A DNA stretch of 64,000 bases from the NCBI GenBank assembly GCA_002358575.1, contig DEPD01000091.1, forward strand, positions 25,320 to 89,319, given 5' to 3'. Source of the DNA: Lachnospiraceae bacterium UBA3401 (GTDB lineage Bacteria; Bacillota; Clostridia; Lachnospirales; Lachnospiraceae). Shown piece after piece: positions 9,163 to 18,517 of this stretch (positions are counted from its first letter, which is position 1; each line of letters begins with the position of its first letter). Both the position numbers and the translations under genes were made by a program. Under the pieces are notes generated by a model that worked only from the letters and a program-made list of their open reading frames with translations, searched no databases and was not told the DNA's origin.

Positions 9163-9811
9163 AATATTGATTGTAGATGATGAAAAGCCGATTTGTGATT
9201 TGATCGACTTAAACCTATCTTCGACGGGCTATCATTGTACTGCGGTGCAGGACGGTCTGAAAGCAATCGATTTGATAGAGAAAGAACCGTTTGACCTCGT
9301 TTTGCTGGATATTATGCTTCCTGGCGCGGACGGGTATGATGTGATGGAGTATATCCGACCGTTGGGGATTCCTGTGATTTTTATCACGGCAAAATATGAG
9401 GTGAAAAATAGAGTTAAAGGGTTGAAACTCGGCGCGGACGATTATATTGTAAAGCCCTTTGATGTGGTGGAATTGGTGGCGCGCGTCGAGGCCGTTCTCC
9501 GGCGGTATAACAAGACAGAACAGCGCCTGAGCGCAGGAGATGTCATTGTGGATGTGGAGGCGCACCGCGTGATGAAAGGCACAAAGCCAATTGAACTGAC
9601 CAACAAAGAGTTTGGGCTTTTGGTGCTCTTTATACGCAATAAAAATGTGGCATTGTTTCGGGAAACACTCTATGAAAAAGTATGGGAGGGCGAGTATTTT
9701 GCCGACAGCCGTACTTTGGACTTGCATGTGCAGCGTCTGCGTAAAAAGTTGGGGTGGGAGCACAGCTTAGTAGCAGTGTACAAGGTTGGGTATCGATTGG
9801 AGATGCCTTAG
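9155..9811 (+). CDS. OmpR/PhoB-family response regulator
   Basis: 218 residues. The receiver domain has the acidic pair (VDDE), phosphoacceptor Asp52 in LLDIMLPG, the T/A switch region (FITAKYE) and the conserved lysine in IVKPFD. The C-terminal winged helix (LTNKEFGLLVLFIRN...DSRTLDLHVQRLRKKLG) is of OmpR type. It starts inside the 3' end of the exported protein gene and is followed by its histidine kinase after 10 bases. Targets cannot be inferred from the sequence. Confidence 0.95.
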   Translation: MIKILIVDDEKPICDLIDLNLSSTGYHCTAVQDGLKAIDLIEKEPFDLVLLDIMLPGADGYDVMEYIRPLGIPVIFITAKYEVKNRVKGLKLGADDYIVKPFDVVELVARVEAVLRRYNKTEQRLSAGDVIVDVEAHRVMKGTKPIELTNKEFGLLVLFIRNKNVALFRETLYEKVWEGEYFADSRTLDLHVQRLRKKLGWEHSLVAVYKVGYRLEMP

Positions 9812-9821
9812 AGGAAACATT

Positions 9822-11255
9822 ATGAAAATATCACTGAAACTATTGCTGTCTACGATTGTAGTAATGGCGTTGGCACTTGGGCTGAGCGGTTTTTATTTTG
9901 TGAATTATGTGTTTGAGACGTCGCTCAATCGAGAAGTTGGACAGGCTTCTGACGAGAGCAGCATTCTAAGTTTTGCCTTTGAGACGGCAGTTTTGAACGT
10001 GCCAGCAAGATACAAAGTGCTGCCAGACAGCACTGTGGATGAAATTGCATCAAAGCTAGAGCGGGGCGGGCGCAGCACAGAACGCCTGATTAGAATTGCA
10101 GACGAACAGAAGGAGATTTTGCATATTAGCGACGGGTTTGAAGCGGACAATCGGCTTTTACAGCAGATACAGCCAGATACAAAATCCTATCGCATTATTC
10201 ATACAGCAAACGGTTATTATGTCCATACTTGTGCGGCCATCAATGCACTAGGACGGATTCTCTATCTTGAGACGATGAAGGATGTCTCAGATGTGTTTAC
10301 GGAGCGCGCAATGGGTTTTTCTGTCTATCGACAGATGACAATTGCAATGTTGTTGCTCGGCACAGTGATTATGCATTTTATTTCTTCCCTGTTGACGAAG
10401 CCAATTCGTCTGCTTACAAAGGCGACCAAAAGAATGACAGGTGGGGATTATGCATATCGCGCTCGACAGGTCAGTCATGATGAATTGGGACAGTTGACTT
10501 GTGACTTTAACAAGATGGCAAATGTGCTTGAGCAAAATATTGAGATGCTTGAGGAGGAGAATGAGGCGAAAGAGGAGTTTATGGGAGCTTTTGCCCATGA
10601 ACTTAAGACGCCGCTCACTGCGATTATTGGCTATGCAGACATGCTGCGTTCGCACAAGTTGGACGAGGAGAAAAGTATTTTGTCTGCCAATTATATTTAC
10701 ACGGAGGGAAAACGACTTGAGGCAATGTCCTTTCGGTTGTTAGATATTATTGTGGCAAAAAAAGGAGATGTGCAGCTAAGTGGGATAGCGACATCAGAAA
10801 TTTTTGACTATCTTAAGGAAATGTTTACGGACGAAAATCGCAGTATGCATTTTCAGTACGAATATGATAATGATATAGTATATGCGGAAGTTAATCTCAT
10901 TAAGACCGTATTGGTCAATCTGATAGACAATGCCTGTAAAGCATCGGAGCCAGAAAGTCAGATTATAGTGCGCGGAATATCACTTGCAGAAAGATATCGG
11001 TTTGAAGTGGAAGATGAAGGAATTGGCATACCACAGAAAGAGCAGCGCAAAATTACAAAAGCATTTTATATGGTGGACAAATCCCGCTCTAGGAGCAGAA
11101 ACGGCGCTGGACTTGGCTTAGCATTGTGCGCGGAGATTTTGCGAATTCATCACAGCGAGCTGACAATTGAGAGCGAGCCAGGAAAAGGTTCTTGCATTGG
11201 TTTTCTTTTGGAACGCGTTTCAGACAGTGCGCTAGAGGAGGCGGGAAATATATGA
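9822..11255 (+). CDS. Membrane sensor histidine kinase
   Basis: 477 residues from ATG 9822, which follows AGAGGAAA at 4 bases; the longer frame to 9786 reads into the regulator gene. Order: transmembrane helix 1 (residues about 5-30), an extracytoplasmic sensor region of about 130 residues, transmembrane helix 2 (about residues 165-185), HAMP, then a HisKA dimerisation helix with the phosphoacceptor in FAHELKTPLTAI, an N box (NLIDNAC), a G1 box (DEGIGIP) and G2 (NGAGLGLAL). It is a cognate pair with the upstream regulator. Its ATGA overlap with the next gene shows an operon. Confidence 0.95.
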   Translation: MKISLKLLLSTIVVMALALGLSGFYFVNYVFETSLNREVGQASDESSILSFAFETAVLNVPARYKVLPDSTVDEIASKLERGGRSTERLIRIADEQKEILHISDGFEADNRLLQQIQPDTKSYRIIHTANGYYVHTCAAINALGRILYLETMKDVSDVFTERAMGFSVYRQMTIAMLLLGTVIMHFISSLLTKPIRLLTKATKRMTGGDYAYRARQVSHDELGQLTCDFNKMANVLEQNIEMLEEENEAKEEFMGAFAHELKTPLTAIIGYADMLRSHKLDEEKSILSANYIYTEGKRLEAMSFRLLDIIVAKKGDVQLSGIATSEIFDYLKEMFTDENRSMHFQYEYDNDIVYAEVNLIKTVLVNLIDNACKASEPESQIIVRGISLAERYRFEVEDEGIGIPQKEQRKITKAFYMVDKSRSRSRNGAGLGLALCAEILRIHHSELTIESEPGKGSCIGFLLERVSDSALEEAGNI

Positions 11256-12064
11256 AAAATACAGCGCGGTATCTGGCGGTTTTTATGACAGTAGCGCTTG
11301 TGATTGCCGTGTCCATATGGGGACCAGAGGCAATGGCGCGCTACAAGGACAAAGGTATTCTTGACAAGCCGCATATCGAACAAATTGGGGAGGCAGGAGA
11401 GGGCTACCGCTACCGCATGAATGCAAATGAAAAGTTATATATTCTTTCGCAAAGTCTTGGAAGTCAAGTTCTTCCTGGAAGTGAGCAGAATGCGCTAACT
11501 TACGATTCTGGAAGCACAGAACTTGGCTCCTATGCATTTGTACAGAATTATAAAGAGCCGTCGGGAGATGAGATTACAGACGAACAGATTTATGCAACTT
11601 GCAATGATGGGCTGACCGCATTAAAGGAATTGAATATCCTACCAGAGGAAGTGCGAGAAGTCAATGCAGTCTCTTATGATGCAACACTGTGTTCTGCGAT
11701 TGATGTGCTGGAACCGCGCAACAATGTGGCAGTCTGGAAGCTCGAACTGTCCAACAGCCAGACAAATGCAGACAAGGAAAACAGACTGATGGATGCTTAT
11801 ATTGATGCAGATGATGGCAGAATTTATGAATTTTATGCAAGAACGTCCCTTTTGTGGGAGGAGATTGATACCGATGCTATCATTAGCGCGTGGGGAAATT
11901 ATATGGGGCTAGGTGTGCCCGCAGTCTATGAATCGGACAATCCACTGCTAGAGACAACGCCTTATTTTCGAAAATATGTTTTTTCTGGCATGGGGGATGG
12001 AAAGACGGTTGTGACTGTTGGCTATTATGAAGGGATTCAGGAATTGTTCTTAAAAATCTCGTGA
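11252..12064 (+). CDS. Membrane-anchored exported accessory protein of the two-component operon
   Basis: 270 residues from ATG 11252, which overlaps the kinase stop (ATGA). One N-terminal hydrophobic segment (ARYLAVFMTVALVIAVSIW) anchors or exports it; the rest is soluble, with motifs such as LMDAYIDADDGRIYEFYA that resemble PepSY-type beta-strand repeats. No catalytic motif is visible. Position after the kinase recalls YycH/YycI-type or PepSY accessory proteins that modulate a sensor kinase, but no homology to those is claimed. Confidence 0.7.
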   Translation: MKNTARYLAVFMTVALVIAVSIWGPEAMARYKDKGILDKPHIEQIGEAGEGYRYRMNANEKLYILSQSLGSQVLPGSEQNALTYDSGSTELGSYAFVQNYKEPSGDEITDEQIYATCNDGLTALKELNILPEEVREVNAVSYDATLCSAIDVLEPRNNVAVWKLELSNSQTNADKENRLMDAYIDADDGRIYEFYARTSLLWEEIDTDAIISAWGNYMGLGVPAVYESDNPLLETTPYFRKYVFSGMGDGKTVVTVGYYEGIQELFLKIS

Positions 12065-12184
12065 GGAAGAGGATTTTTACAAGTTCTGCCCTTGCAAAAA
12101 TAATAGAAAACTGTTATACCTAACTATAGAGATTTTTTATTGGCATTCTTCACCTCAATGGAGTACCAGGAAGGACAGGAAAAA

Positions 12185-13144
12185 ATGTACAGAGCAGGGA
12201 TTGATCTAGGTGGAACAAATATTAAGGCAGGAATGATTGATGAAGAACACAAGATTCTTGCACAGACGTCTGCACCGACAAAAGCAGAGCGTCCGGCAGA
12301 GGAAGTGATAGCGGATATAGCAGCGCTGGTGAGACAGCTTATGGATATGCTTGGCATGGATGAGAGTATGCTTGCAGGGATTGGTGTTGGCTGTCCAGGA
12401 CTGGTGGATGCGGACGCAGGTGTTGTTCGCTACTCCAACAATATTAGTTGGGAAAATGTGGCGCTGGCAAAGGAACTTGCAACGTATTTTTCCTGTGAAG
12501 TTCGGATTTCAAATGATGCGAACTGCGCGGCGCTGGGAGAAGTGAAAGCGGGAGCTGCAAAGAATGTAGCTAATGCAATATTGCTCACGCTCGGAACAGG
12601 CGTTGGCGGTGGTATTATTTTAAATGGAAAAGTTTTTGATGGTAGCAATGCAGGAGGCGCAGAACTTGGCCATATCAGTATGATACTGGGAGGTGAGCCA
12701 TGCACTTGTGGCAGGCGCGGCTGTGTGGAGGCTTATGTGTCTGCGACAGCGCTGATTCGGGATGCGAAGCGGGCCGCTGCTGCGGATAAAAAATCGTTGC
12801 TCAATCAGATGTGCGGCGGTGTGTTGGAGCATATGGACGGCAGAATACCTTTTGATGCGGCGCTTACAGGCGATAGGGCGGCGAAGGAGGTTGTGGAGAA
12901 TTACTACACCTATCTCGCGGAGGCAGTTGCAAATTATGTCAATATTTTCCGGCCGGATGTCGTGCTTCTCTCCGGTGGAATTTGCAATCAGGGAAGTCGT
13001 CTGACGGAGTCGGTGGAGGAGCATTTAAGTTTTCTGTGTTTTGGCGGTGACAGGGCATTTGTTCCGCCAGTGCGATGTGCGATACTCGGTAATCATGCCG
13101 GCATGATTGGTGCGGCGAATCTCATAACAGTGCACAGAAGGTAA
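12185..13144 (+). CDS. ROK-family sugar kinase, probable glucokinase
   Basis: 319 residues. The phosphate-binding GIDLGGTNIKAG lies at the N-terminus, a second ATP-site motif LTLGTGVGGGII at about residue 135, and the zinc-binding ROK signature CTCGRRGCVEAYVS at about 175. Length and motifs match Gram-positive glucokinases (GlcK), which phosphorylate glucose to glucose-6-phosphate in the cytosol. Another hexose substrate is possible. I chose ATG 12185, preceded by AGGACAGGA; the frame to 12140 adds residues absent from the family. Confidence 0.88.
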   Translation: MYRAGIDLGGTNIKAGMIDEEHKILAQTSAPTKAERPAEEVIADIAALVRQLMDMLGMDESMLAGIGVGCPGLVDADAGVVRYSNNISWENVALAKELATYFSCEVRISNDANCAALGEVKAGAAKNVANAILLTLGTGVGGGIILNGKVFDGSNAGGAELGHISMILGGEPCTCGRRGCVEAYVSATALIRDAKRAAAADKKSLLNQMCGGVLEHMDGRIPFDAALTGDRAAKEVVENYYTYLAEAVANYVNIFRPDVVLLSGGICNQGSRLTESVEEHLSFLCFGGDRAFVPPVRCAILGNHAGMIGAANLITVHRR

Positions 13145-13189
13145 CAGGACGCCGAAGGCTGAACTGTTACCACAGAAGCAGGGAGCAGG

Positions 13190-13831
13190 ATGAATAAAAT
13201 TGACAAAAATAAGCAGAGAAAAAGGGAGTCGCTTTTGGAGGCGGCATTTCGTCTCTTTACCAGCAAGGGCACACAGAAAACCTCCATATCAGATATTGTG
13301 GCCAATGCGGGGGTGGCCAAAGGAACCTTTTATCTCTATTTTAAAGATAAATATGATATTCGGAACAAATTGATTGCGCACAAGTCGAGCGAGGTTTTTC
13401 GCAAGGCAGATCTCGCGCTGAGACAGATGGATATCTGCATGTTTGAGGAGCGAGTAATCTTTATTATCGACAATATTATCAACCAGTTTGTTGCGGACAA
13501 GACGCTCTTGGCGTTTATCTCGAAGAATTTAAGCTGGGGAGTATTTAAGAATATTTTGATCGAAGCGGGAGAAGATGACGGGGTTGATTTTTACGACATC
13601 TATCACTCCGTGTTTGGCGGGGTGGGAAAATTTGACAATCCAGAAGTGATGGTTTTTATGATGATTGAACTTGTGGGATCTGTATGCTATAGTGCGATAC
13701 TGTACAGTGAGCCAGTGGGAATAGAGGAACTCAAACCGTATCTTTTCCGCGCTGTGCGGGATATTATGGCAGCGCACAGGACAGTGGCACCAACAGTTTC
13801 TAACAGCGCGCAGACGGGGGATTCCCTGTGA
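13190..13831 (+). CDS. TetR/AcrR-family transcriptional regulator
   Basis: 213 residues. The N-terminal TetR helix-turn-helix is clear: LLEAAFRLFTSKGTQKTSISDIVANAGVAKGTFYLYFKDKYDI. The ligand-binding C-terminal half is not diagnostic. It lies 45 bases after the ROK kinase, in the same direction, and ends 16 bases before the -35 box of the flagellar operon promoter. It may regulate the kinase or something elsewhere. Confidence 0.9.
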   Translation: MNKIDKNKQRKRESLLEAAFRLFTSKGTQKTSISDIVANAGVAKGTFYLYFKDKYDIRNKLIAHKSSEVFRKADLALRQMDICMFEERVIFIIDNIINQFVADKTLLAFISKNLSWGVFKNILIEAGEDDGVDFYDIYHSVFGGVGKFDNPEVMVFMMIELVGSVCYSAILYSEPVGIEELKPYLFRAVRDIMAAHRTVAPTVSNSAQTGDSL

Positions 13832-13847
13832 AATTTGCAAAATAGTA

Positions 13848-13874
13848 TAAAGTAAATGAAAAATCTTCCGATAA
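13848..13874 (+). promoter_or_regulatory. Sigma28 (SigD/FliA) promoter of the flgM operon
   Basis: TAAA (13848-13851), 15-base spacer, TCCGATAA (13867-13874). This is one base from the sigma28 consensus TAAA-N15-GCCGATAA, and lies 61 bases upstream of flgM. Confidence 0.85.
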
Positions 13875-13934
13875 ATTAAGTATAAACCAATGATAACATA
13901 ACATATTTGACTAGTTGGGAAGGAGGAGTCCGGT

Positions 13935-14219
13935 ATGCGTATAGATGCTTATAATCAGATTCAGCAGATTTACGGAACCAAAAAGTTATCAAAGGCTGAG
14001 GAGAAGAAGACAACAACAGGAACAAGTTTCCAGGATCAGCTTCAGCTCTCAGCGACAGCTCAGGATGCTTCCACAGTTAAGAAAGCCATTACGGCTGCAC
14101 CTGATGTGCGCCAGAACCTTGTAAATTCCTTGAAGGAACGCATCGACAACGGCACGTACGAGGTGGATGTGGAGGATTTTGCAGGAAAGCTTTTGGAGAA
14201 GTATAATGGCCTGTTCTAG
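13935..14219 (+). CDS. flgM: Anti-sigma28 factor FlgM
   Basis: 94 residues, the usual FlgM size. It has a disordered N-terminal half (MRIDAYNQIQQIYGTKKLSK, which resembles clostridial FlgM) and a C-terminal sigma-binding helical part with VRQNLVNSLKERIDNGTYEVD, the conserved FlgM motif. FlgM binds sigma28 until it is exported through the completed hook. First gene of the flgM-flgN-flgK-flgK-flgL operon behind a sigma28 promoter, so it is under feedback from its own target. Confidence 0.93.
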   Translation: MRIDAYNQIQQIYGTKKLSKAEEKKTTTGTSFQDQLQLSATAQDASTVKKAITAAPDVRQNLVNSLKERIDNGTYEVDVEDFAGKLLEKYNGLF

Positions 14220-14249
14220 AATGCCATAAAATGACAGTGAGGTGAACAG

Positions 14250-14768
14250 GTGGCAAGCTTATTAGAAAATTTGATTGATGTGCTCGACCGTGAGAATGTG
14301 CAGTATGAGAAACTGATCGTTCTCGCCGAGAGCAAGACTCCCGTTATTGTAGCGGGAGACATTGAAAACCTGGGAAAGATCACGGAGGATGAACAGGAGA
14401 TCGTAGGCATAATCCAGGGAATGGAAAAGCAAAGAGATAAATTTCTGGCTGACATTGCCAACGTAGTTAACAGGGATGTTGAAACATTGAAACTCATAGA
14501 CCTGATTCAGATGCTCGACAAGATGCCTGACCAGCAAGAAAAGCTGGAAGGGATACAAAAACGTTTAAGGGCAACCATCGACAGACTCAGAGAAGTAAAC
14601 GATAGGAATCAAATGCTTCTCGCGGAGAGGTTGGACATGGTGGACTTTAATCTTAATATGATTCGAGCAATGAAGTCTGCGCCGCAAACAGCCAATTATA
14701 GCAGAGATGCATATACAAACGGACAATCGCTTGGTATCTTTCATGGTGGTTTCGACGCGAAACAATAA
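14250..14768 (+). CDS. flgN: FlgN-family flagellar export chaperone
   Basis: 172 residues, helical, starting at GTG 14250 with GTGAGGTG a few bases before. The sequence (LLENLIDVLDRENVQYEKLIVLAESKTPVIVAGDIENL) matches the FlgN fold. FlgN binds the hook-filament junction proteins FlgK and FlgL in the cytosol and delivers them to the export gate. Its place directly before two flgK genes and flgL fits. Confidence 0.9.
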   Translation: MASLLENLIDVLDRENVQYEKLIVLAESKTPVIVAGDIENLGKITEDEQEIVGIIQGMEKQRDKFLADIANVVNRDVETLKLIDLIQMLDKMPDQQEKLEGIQKRLRATIDRLREVNDRNQMLLAERLDMVDFNLNMIRAMKSAPQTANYSRDAYTNGQSLGIFHGGFDAKQ

Positions 14769-14792
14769 CGACGAAACACAAGGGGAGATACC

Positions 14793-16595
14793 ATGTCTTT
14801 GTTTGGATCATTATATTTAGGCGACAGCGGCATACGCACATCGCAGAGCGCACTCAACACAGTAGCGCACAACTTATCAAATCTAAATACACCCGGATAT
14901 GTCCGCCAGCAGGTGGCAAATTCCGATACGACATACATTAACGGAGGGCGTTCAGTAAGAGGAAGACAGTTCCAGGTAGGAACAGGTGCCAAATATGCTG
15001 AATGCAGACATGTCAGGGATACCTTTCTGGATGCAGCTTACCGCGAGGAGAGCGGCAGGATGTCATATTATGAAACTTCATATTCTGCGATTCTTGAAAT
15101 TGAAGATATTTTGGGTGAGCTGGACGGCGCCGCATTTAAAAATTCCGTATCTGCGCTGTGGACATCGATGCAGGAGTTGGCAAAGTATCCCAATGATACA
15201 GTCAACATGTCCATGCTAGTGTCAAAGGCAGCTAGCTTTATAGAAAATGCGACGGCTGTCTATGAATCTTTTCAAGAATATCAGAATAATCTGAACAAGC
15301 AGGTGAAGGATTCCGTCGAGCAGATCAATTCCATTGCGAATAGAATAGACGAACTGAATAAAGAGATTATGAAAATCGAGACTGCTGGGGTAGAGCATGC
15401 CAACGATTTGCGCGATGAGCGAGATCAGCTACTTGATATGCTTGCAGGGTATGGCAATATTACCTACACGGAAGAACCGAACACTGCGGTGACAGTACGC
15501 TTTAACGGAGCAGATCTTGTCACGGAAGCAAATGTGTACAAGATGGAACTTCTTACAGATAAAGAGACTGGTTTTGTCACTCCTTATTGGAAACAAAATG
15601 TTCTTTACACAGAAGATGCAAAAGGAAACAAAGTTAAAGATTATTCCTGTGCATATGTTTTTAACTTGAAAGATGGGATATCGACCGCAGCAAAAACAGA
15701 TGTCGGTTCGCTTCGTGCTTTGCTTCTTGCAAGAGGTGATCATGTGGCAAATTACACAGACCTTACAGTGGGTATGTGTACAGAGGAGAAATTATCTAAG
15801 CTTGGTATAGATGCAGATTCTTATTCTGAACAGGCAGGGTTAAAATATTACAATGATTATATTTCTAAGTCTGTTGTTATGAATGTACAGGCGGAGTTTG
15901 ATAACATTGTCCATGCAATTATTACAAAGGTCAATGATGTGCTCGCGGAAAATTCAGATCCTAAGAGTGGATATTTGTGCAATGAGGATGGCTCCCCGTT
16001 ACAGATGTTCCAGAAAACCAACTCACAAGCCTATGAGCGCGTTGTACTAAGCAGTACAGAAGCGGCAGTTCTGAAAGGGCAGGGCGTAAAGCTCTATCAG
16101 ATTTATGATGAGGATGGAGAACCAGTTCCCAACAGTTACTGGAAATATATGGAAGAGGATTCCTTTGCGCCGAACTCATTGTACAACTGTGCAAATACGA
16201 AGATTAATCAAAAGCTGGTGCAGGTTCCGGCACTGCTTGGCTTTACGAAGGAGGAAAGCTCAGCAGATTTCAATATTGGAAAGAAGCTTGTGGAATCTTT
16301 CCAAAATGACGGTATTTATCTAAATCCGAACGCGACAGATATGAGCAGTTTTGAGAACTGCTACATTGATTTGATTAATCAGGCGGCGACAGGGGGCTAT
16401 GTATGTTCGGAGCTGTATGAGTTTGAACAACTCGCAATGGAGCAGGCGGACAATGAGCGCCAAACCGTAATCGGTGTGTCCTCGGACGAGGAATTGGAAC
16501 ATATGATTATGTACCAAAATGCATACAATGCAGCCAGTCGGTACATCAATGTCATCAATTCTATGTTGGATACACTGTTGAGTTTAGGGGCATAG
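14793..16595 (+). CDS. flgK: Flagellar hook-associated protein 1 (first copy)
   Basis: 600 residues. The N-terminal rod/hook-family signature is present (LYLGDSGIRTSQSALNTVAHNLSNLNTPGYVRQQV), then the long helical QVKDSVEQINSIANRIDELNKEI segment, and the C-terminal D0 helix ending DEELEHMIMYQNAYNAASRYINVINSMLDTLLSLGA. FlgK forms the first junction zone between hook and filament. Its RBS is AGGGGAG. It is followed after 23 bases by a second, distinct flgK. Confidence 0.93.
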   Translation: MSLFGSLYLGDSGIRTSQSALNTVAHNLSNLNTPGYVRQQVANSDTTYINGGRSVRGRQFQVGTGAKYAECRHVRDTFLDAAYREESGRMSYYETSYSAILEIEDILGELDGAAFKNSVSALWTSMQELAKYPNDTVNMSMLVSKAASFIENATAVYESFQEYQNNLNKQVKDSVEQINSIANRIDELNKEIMKIETAGVEHANDLRDERDQLLDMLAGYGNITYTEEPNTAVTVRFNGADLVTEANVYKMELLTDKETGFVTPYWKQNVLYTEDAKGNKVKDYSCAYVFNLKDGISTAAKTDVGSLRALLLARGDHVANYTDLTVGMCTEEKLSKLGIDADSYSEQAGLKYYNDYISKSVVMNVQAEFDNIVHAIITKVNDVLAENSDPKSGYLCNEDGSPLQMFQKTNSQAYERVVLSSTEAAVLKGQGVKLYQIYDEDGEPVPNSYWKYMEEDSFAPNSLYNCANTKINQKLVQVPALLGFTKEESSADFNIGKKLVESFQNDGIYLNPNATDMSSFENCYIDLINQAATGGYVCSELYEFEQLAMEQADNERQTVIGVSSDEELEHMIMYQNAYNAASRYINVINSMLDTLLSLGA

Positions 16596-16618
16596 AGAAC
16601 AGATATGGAGGAGTATAA

Positions 16619-18502
16619 ATGGCATCAACATTTATGGGGTTAAATATATCGTATTCTGGTTTGGTGGCATCCAATGCCGCTCTGAATACGACAGCGAACA
16701 ATATTGCAAATGTCGAGACAGTGGGTTATTCCAGACAGATTGTCAATCAGTCTGCATCGACAGCGATGCGCGCTTTTGCAAGTCATGGCTGCATTGGCGC
16801 CGGCGTAGACACACTCGGCGCAGAGCGTGTCAGGGATATTTATTATGATGAAAAATATTGGAATAACAATTCCAAGCTCGGAGAGTTTGACAAGAAGCAG
16901 TACTACTGCGCAATTATTGAAAATTATCTCAGGGACGATAGAGGAACCAATGAGGTAAAAGGTTTTACAACCATTTTTAATGAGTATCACTCCGCGATGG
17001 ATTCTTTGTCAAACCACACAGGTGAGACGAACTATGCATTGGAATTTATTGGGAAAGCGGGAAATCTCTGCGAGTACTTTAATATATTATACAATAATTT
17101 CCAGAAAATGCAGACCGACGTCAACGACGAGATTAAGATTAAAACGGATGAAATTAATGGTGTTGCACAGCAGATTGCACTTCTAAATAAACAGATTAAC
17201 ATGGTGGAAGCCAATGGAAATACCGTGGCAAATGATCTGCGTGACAAGAGAGACTTGTTAATCGACCAACTCTCAGCAGTTGTGGATGTAAAGTGTGAGG
17301 AGCGGCCTATTAAGGATTTAGGCGGTGACGACACCAACATCAATGAGTATATTGTGTCGATAGCAGGAGGTCAGACGCTTGTCAATGGCTATGAGTACCG
17401 GCAGCTTGAGTGTGTGCCGAGGGAGACATGGCAAAAGGCAAATCAGAATGATGTGGACGGACTATATGATGTGAGATGGACTGATACAGAAGAGGATGTT
17501 GGACTGAGTGCAAACAATGTGCGCGGAGAATTAAAAGGTCTCTATGAAATGCGTGATGGCAACAATGCGGAGGCGTTTCACGGAAAAGTATCAAATGTTG
17601 ACAAACAAAACAAAACAGTGACAGTTGCCACAACAGATAGTTATTTAAAGGATATTTCTAAGAGCACTTTGCCGCTGACCAATGGTCAGATTATGTTGAG
17701 CGGAGACTTGTATTACTATGACAGCTTTACCTTTGAGACAGATGAGCTTGGAAATACATATTATACATTTCAATTATCAGAGGATAAATCCAGAAATCCA
17801 GTGATGCCTTCTGGTGATATTACGGGTAAGACTGCAAAAATTGGGGAGCAGGTTGCTTATCAAGGTATCCCTTATTATCTGGAACAGATGAATGAGTGGG
17901 TGCGGGATTACGCATTCCATTTCAATGAGATTTATGGTGTGGAGAATGCGACAGACTTTAATGGTGACAACCATGAGGGAGATATCTTTTTTACAGGGAA
18001 TAATGATGTTGCAGGCGGACAGTATAACCTTAAGGGGGTATCGCTCTATGCAACGAGTTATGACAGTTCCAAGAATAATGGTTATTATATGCTAACCGCA
18101 GGAAACTTTAATGTGGAGAAATCCATTCAGAACGATGCAAGCACGCTGGCTACACATACAGGCGAGGGAGAAGGCGTTTCCAAGTATGATATTATTGACA
18201 ATCTTAAGGATTTGTCTACCAACAAGGATAAAATGGTATTCCGCGGCTGTGATGCGCAGAGCTTTCTTATCTGTCTGATGGGCGATTCCGGACTGAATGC
18301 ACAGAGTGCCAATAGCTTTCAGGAGATCTATTCCAGCATTGAAGAATCTATTGCAAACAGTCGCTTCTCTGTCAGCGGAGTGGACTCTGACGAGGAAGCA
18401 GCAAATATGATTAAGTTCCAAAATGCTTATAATCTGGCAAGTAAAATGATATCAGTATTGAGCGAATGCTATGACAGACTGATTACACAGACAGGGGTAT
18501 AA
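16619..18502 (+). CDS. flgK: Flagellar hook-associated protein 1 (second copy)
   Basis: 627 residues with the same architecture as its neighbour: N-terminal MGLNISYSGLVASNAALNTTANNIANVETVGYSRQIV, a coiled-coil stretch, a variable middle, and C-terminal SDEEAANMIKFQNAYNLASKMISVLSECYDRLITQTGV. The middle regions of the two are unlike, so the duplication is old. Tandem flgK genes may give two junction proteins suited to different filaments (inference). Confidence 0.9.
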   Translation: MASTFMGLNISYSGLVASNAALNTTANNIANVETVGYSRQIVNQSASTAMRAFASHGCIGAGVDTLGAERVRDIYYDEKYWNNNSKLGEFDKKQYYCAIIENYLRDDRGTNEVKGFTTIFNEYHSAMDSLSNHTGETNYALEFIGKAGNLCEYFNILYNNFQKMQTDVNDEIKIKTDEINGVAQQIALLNKQINMVEANGNTVANDLRDKRDLLIDQLSAVVDVKCEERPIKDLGGDDTNINEYIVSIAGGQTLVNGYEYRQLECVPRETWQKANQNDVDGLYDVRWTDTEEDVGLSANNVRGELKGLYEMRDGNNAEAFHGKVSNVDKQNKTVTVATTDSYLKDISKSTLPLTNGQIMLSGDLYYYDSFTFETDELGNTYYTFQLSEDKSRNPVMPSGDITGKTAKIGEQVAYQGIPYYLEQMNEWVRDYAFHFNEIYGVENATDFNGDNHEGDIFFTGNNDVAGGQYNLKGVSLYATSYDSSKNNGYYMLTAGNFNVEKSIQNDASTLATHTGEGEGVSKYDIIDNLKDLSTNKDKMVFRGCDAQSFLICLMGDSGLNAQSANSFQEIYSSIEESIANSRFSVSGVDSDEEAANMIKFQNAYNLASKMISVLSECYDRLITQTGV

Positions 18503-18517
18503 AGGGAGGATAAATAT

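Noticed and set aside
9215..9763. 182-codon open frame on the minus strand
   Set aside because: Fully antisense to the response regulator, which has unmistakable receiver and winged-helix motifs.
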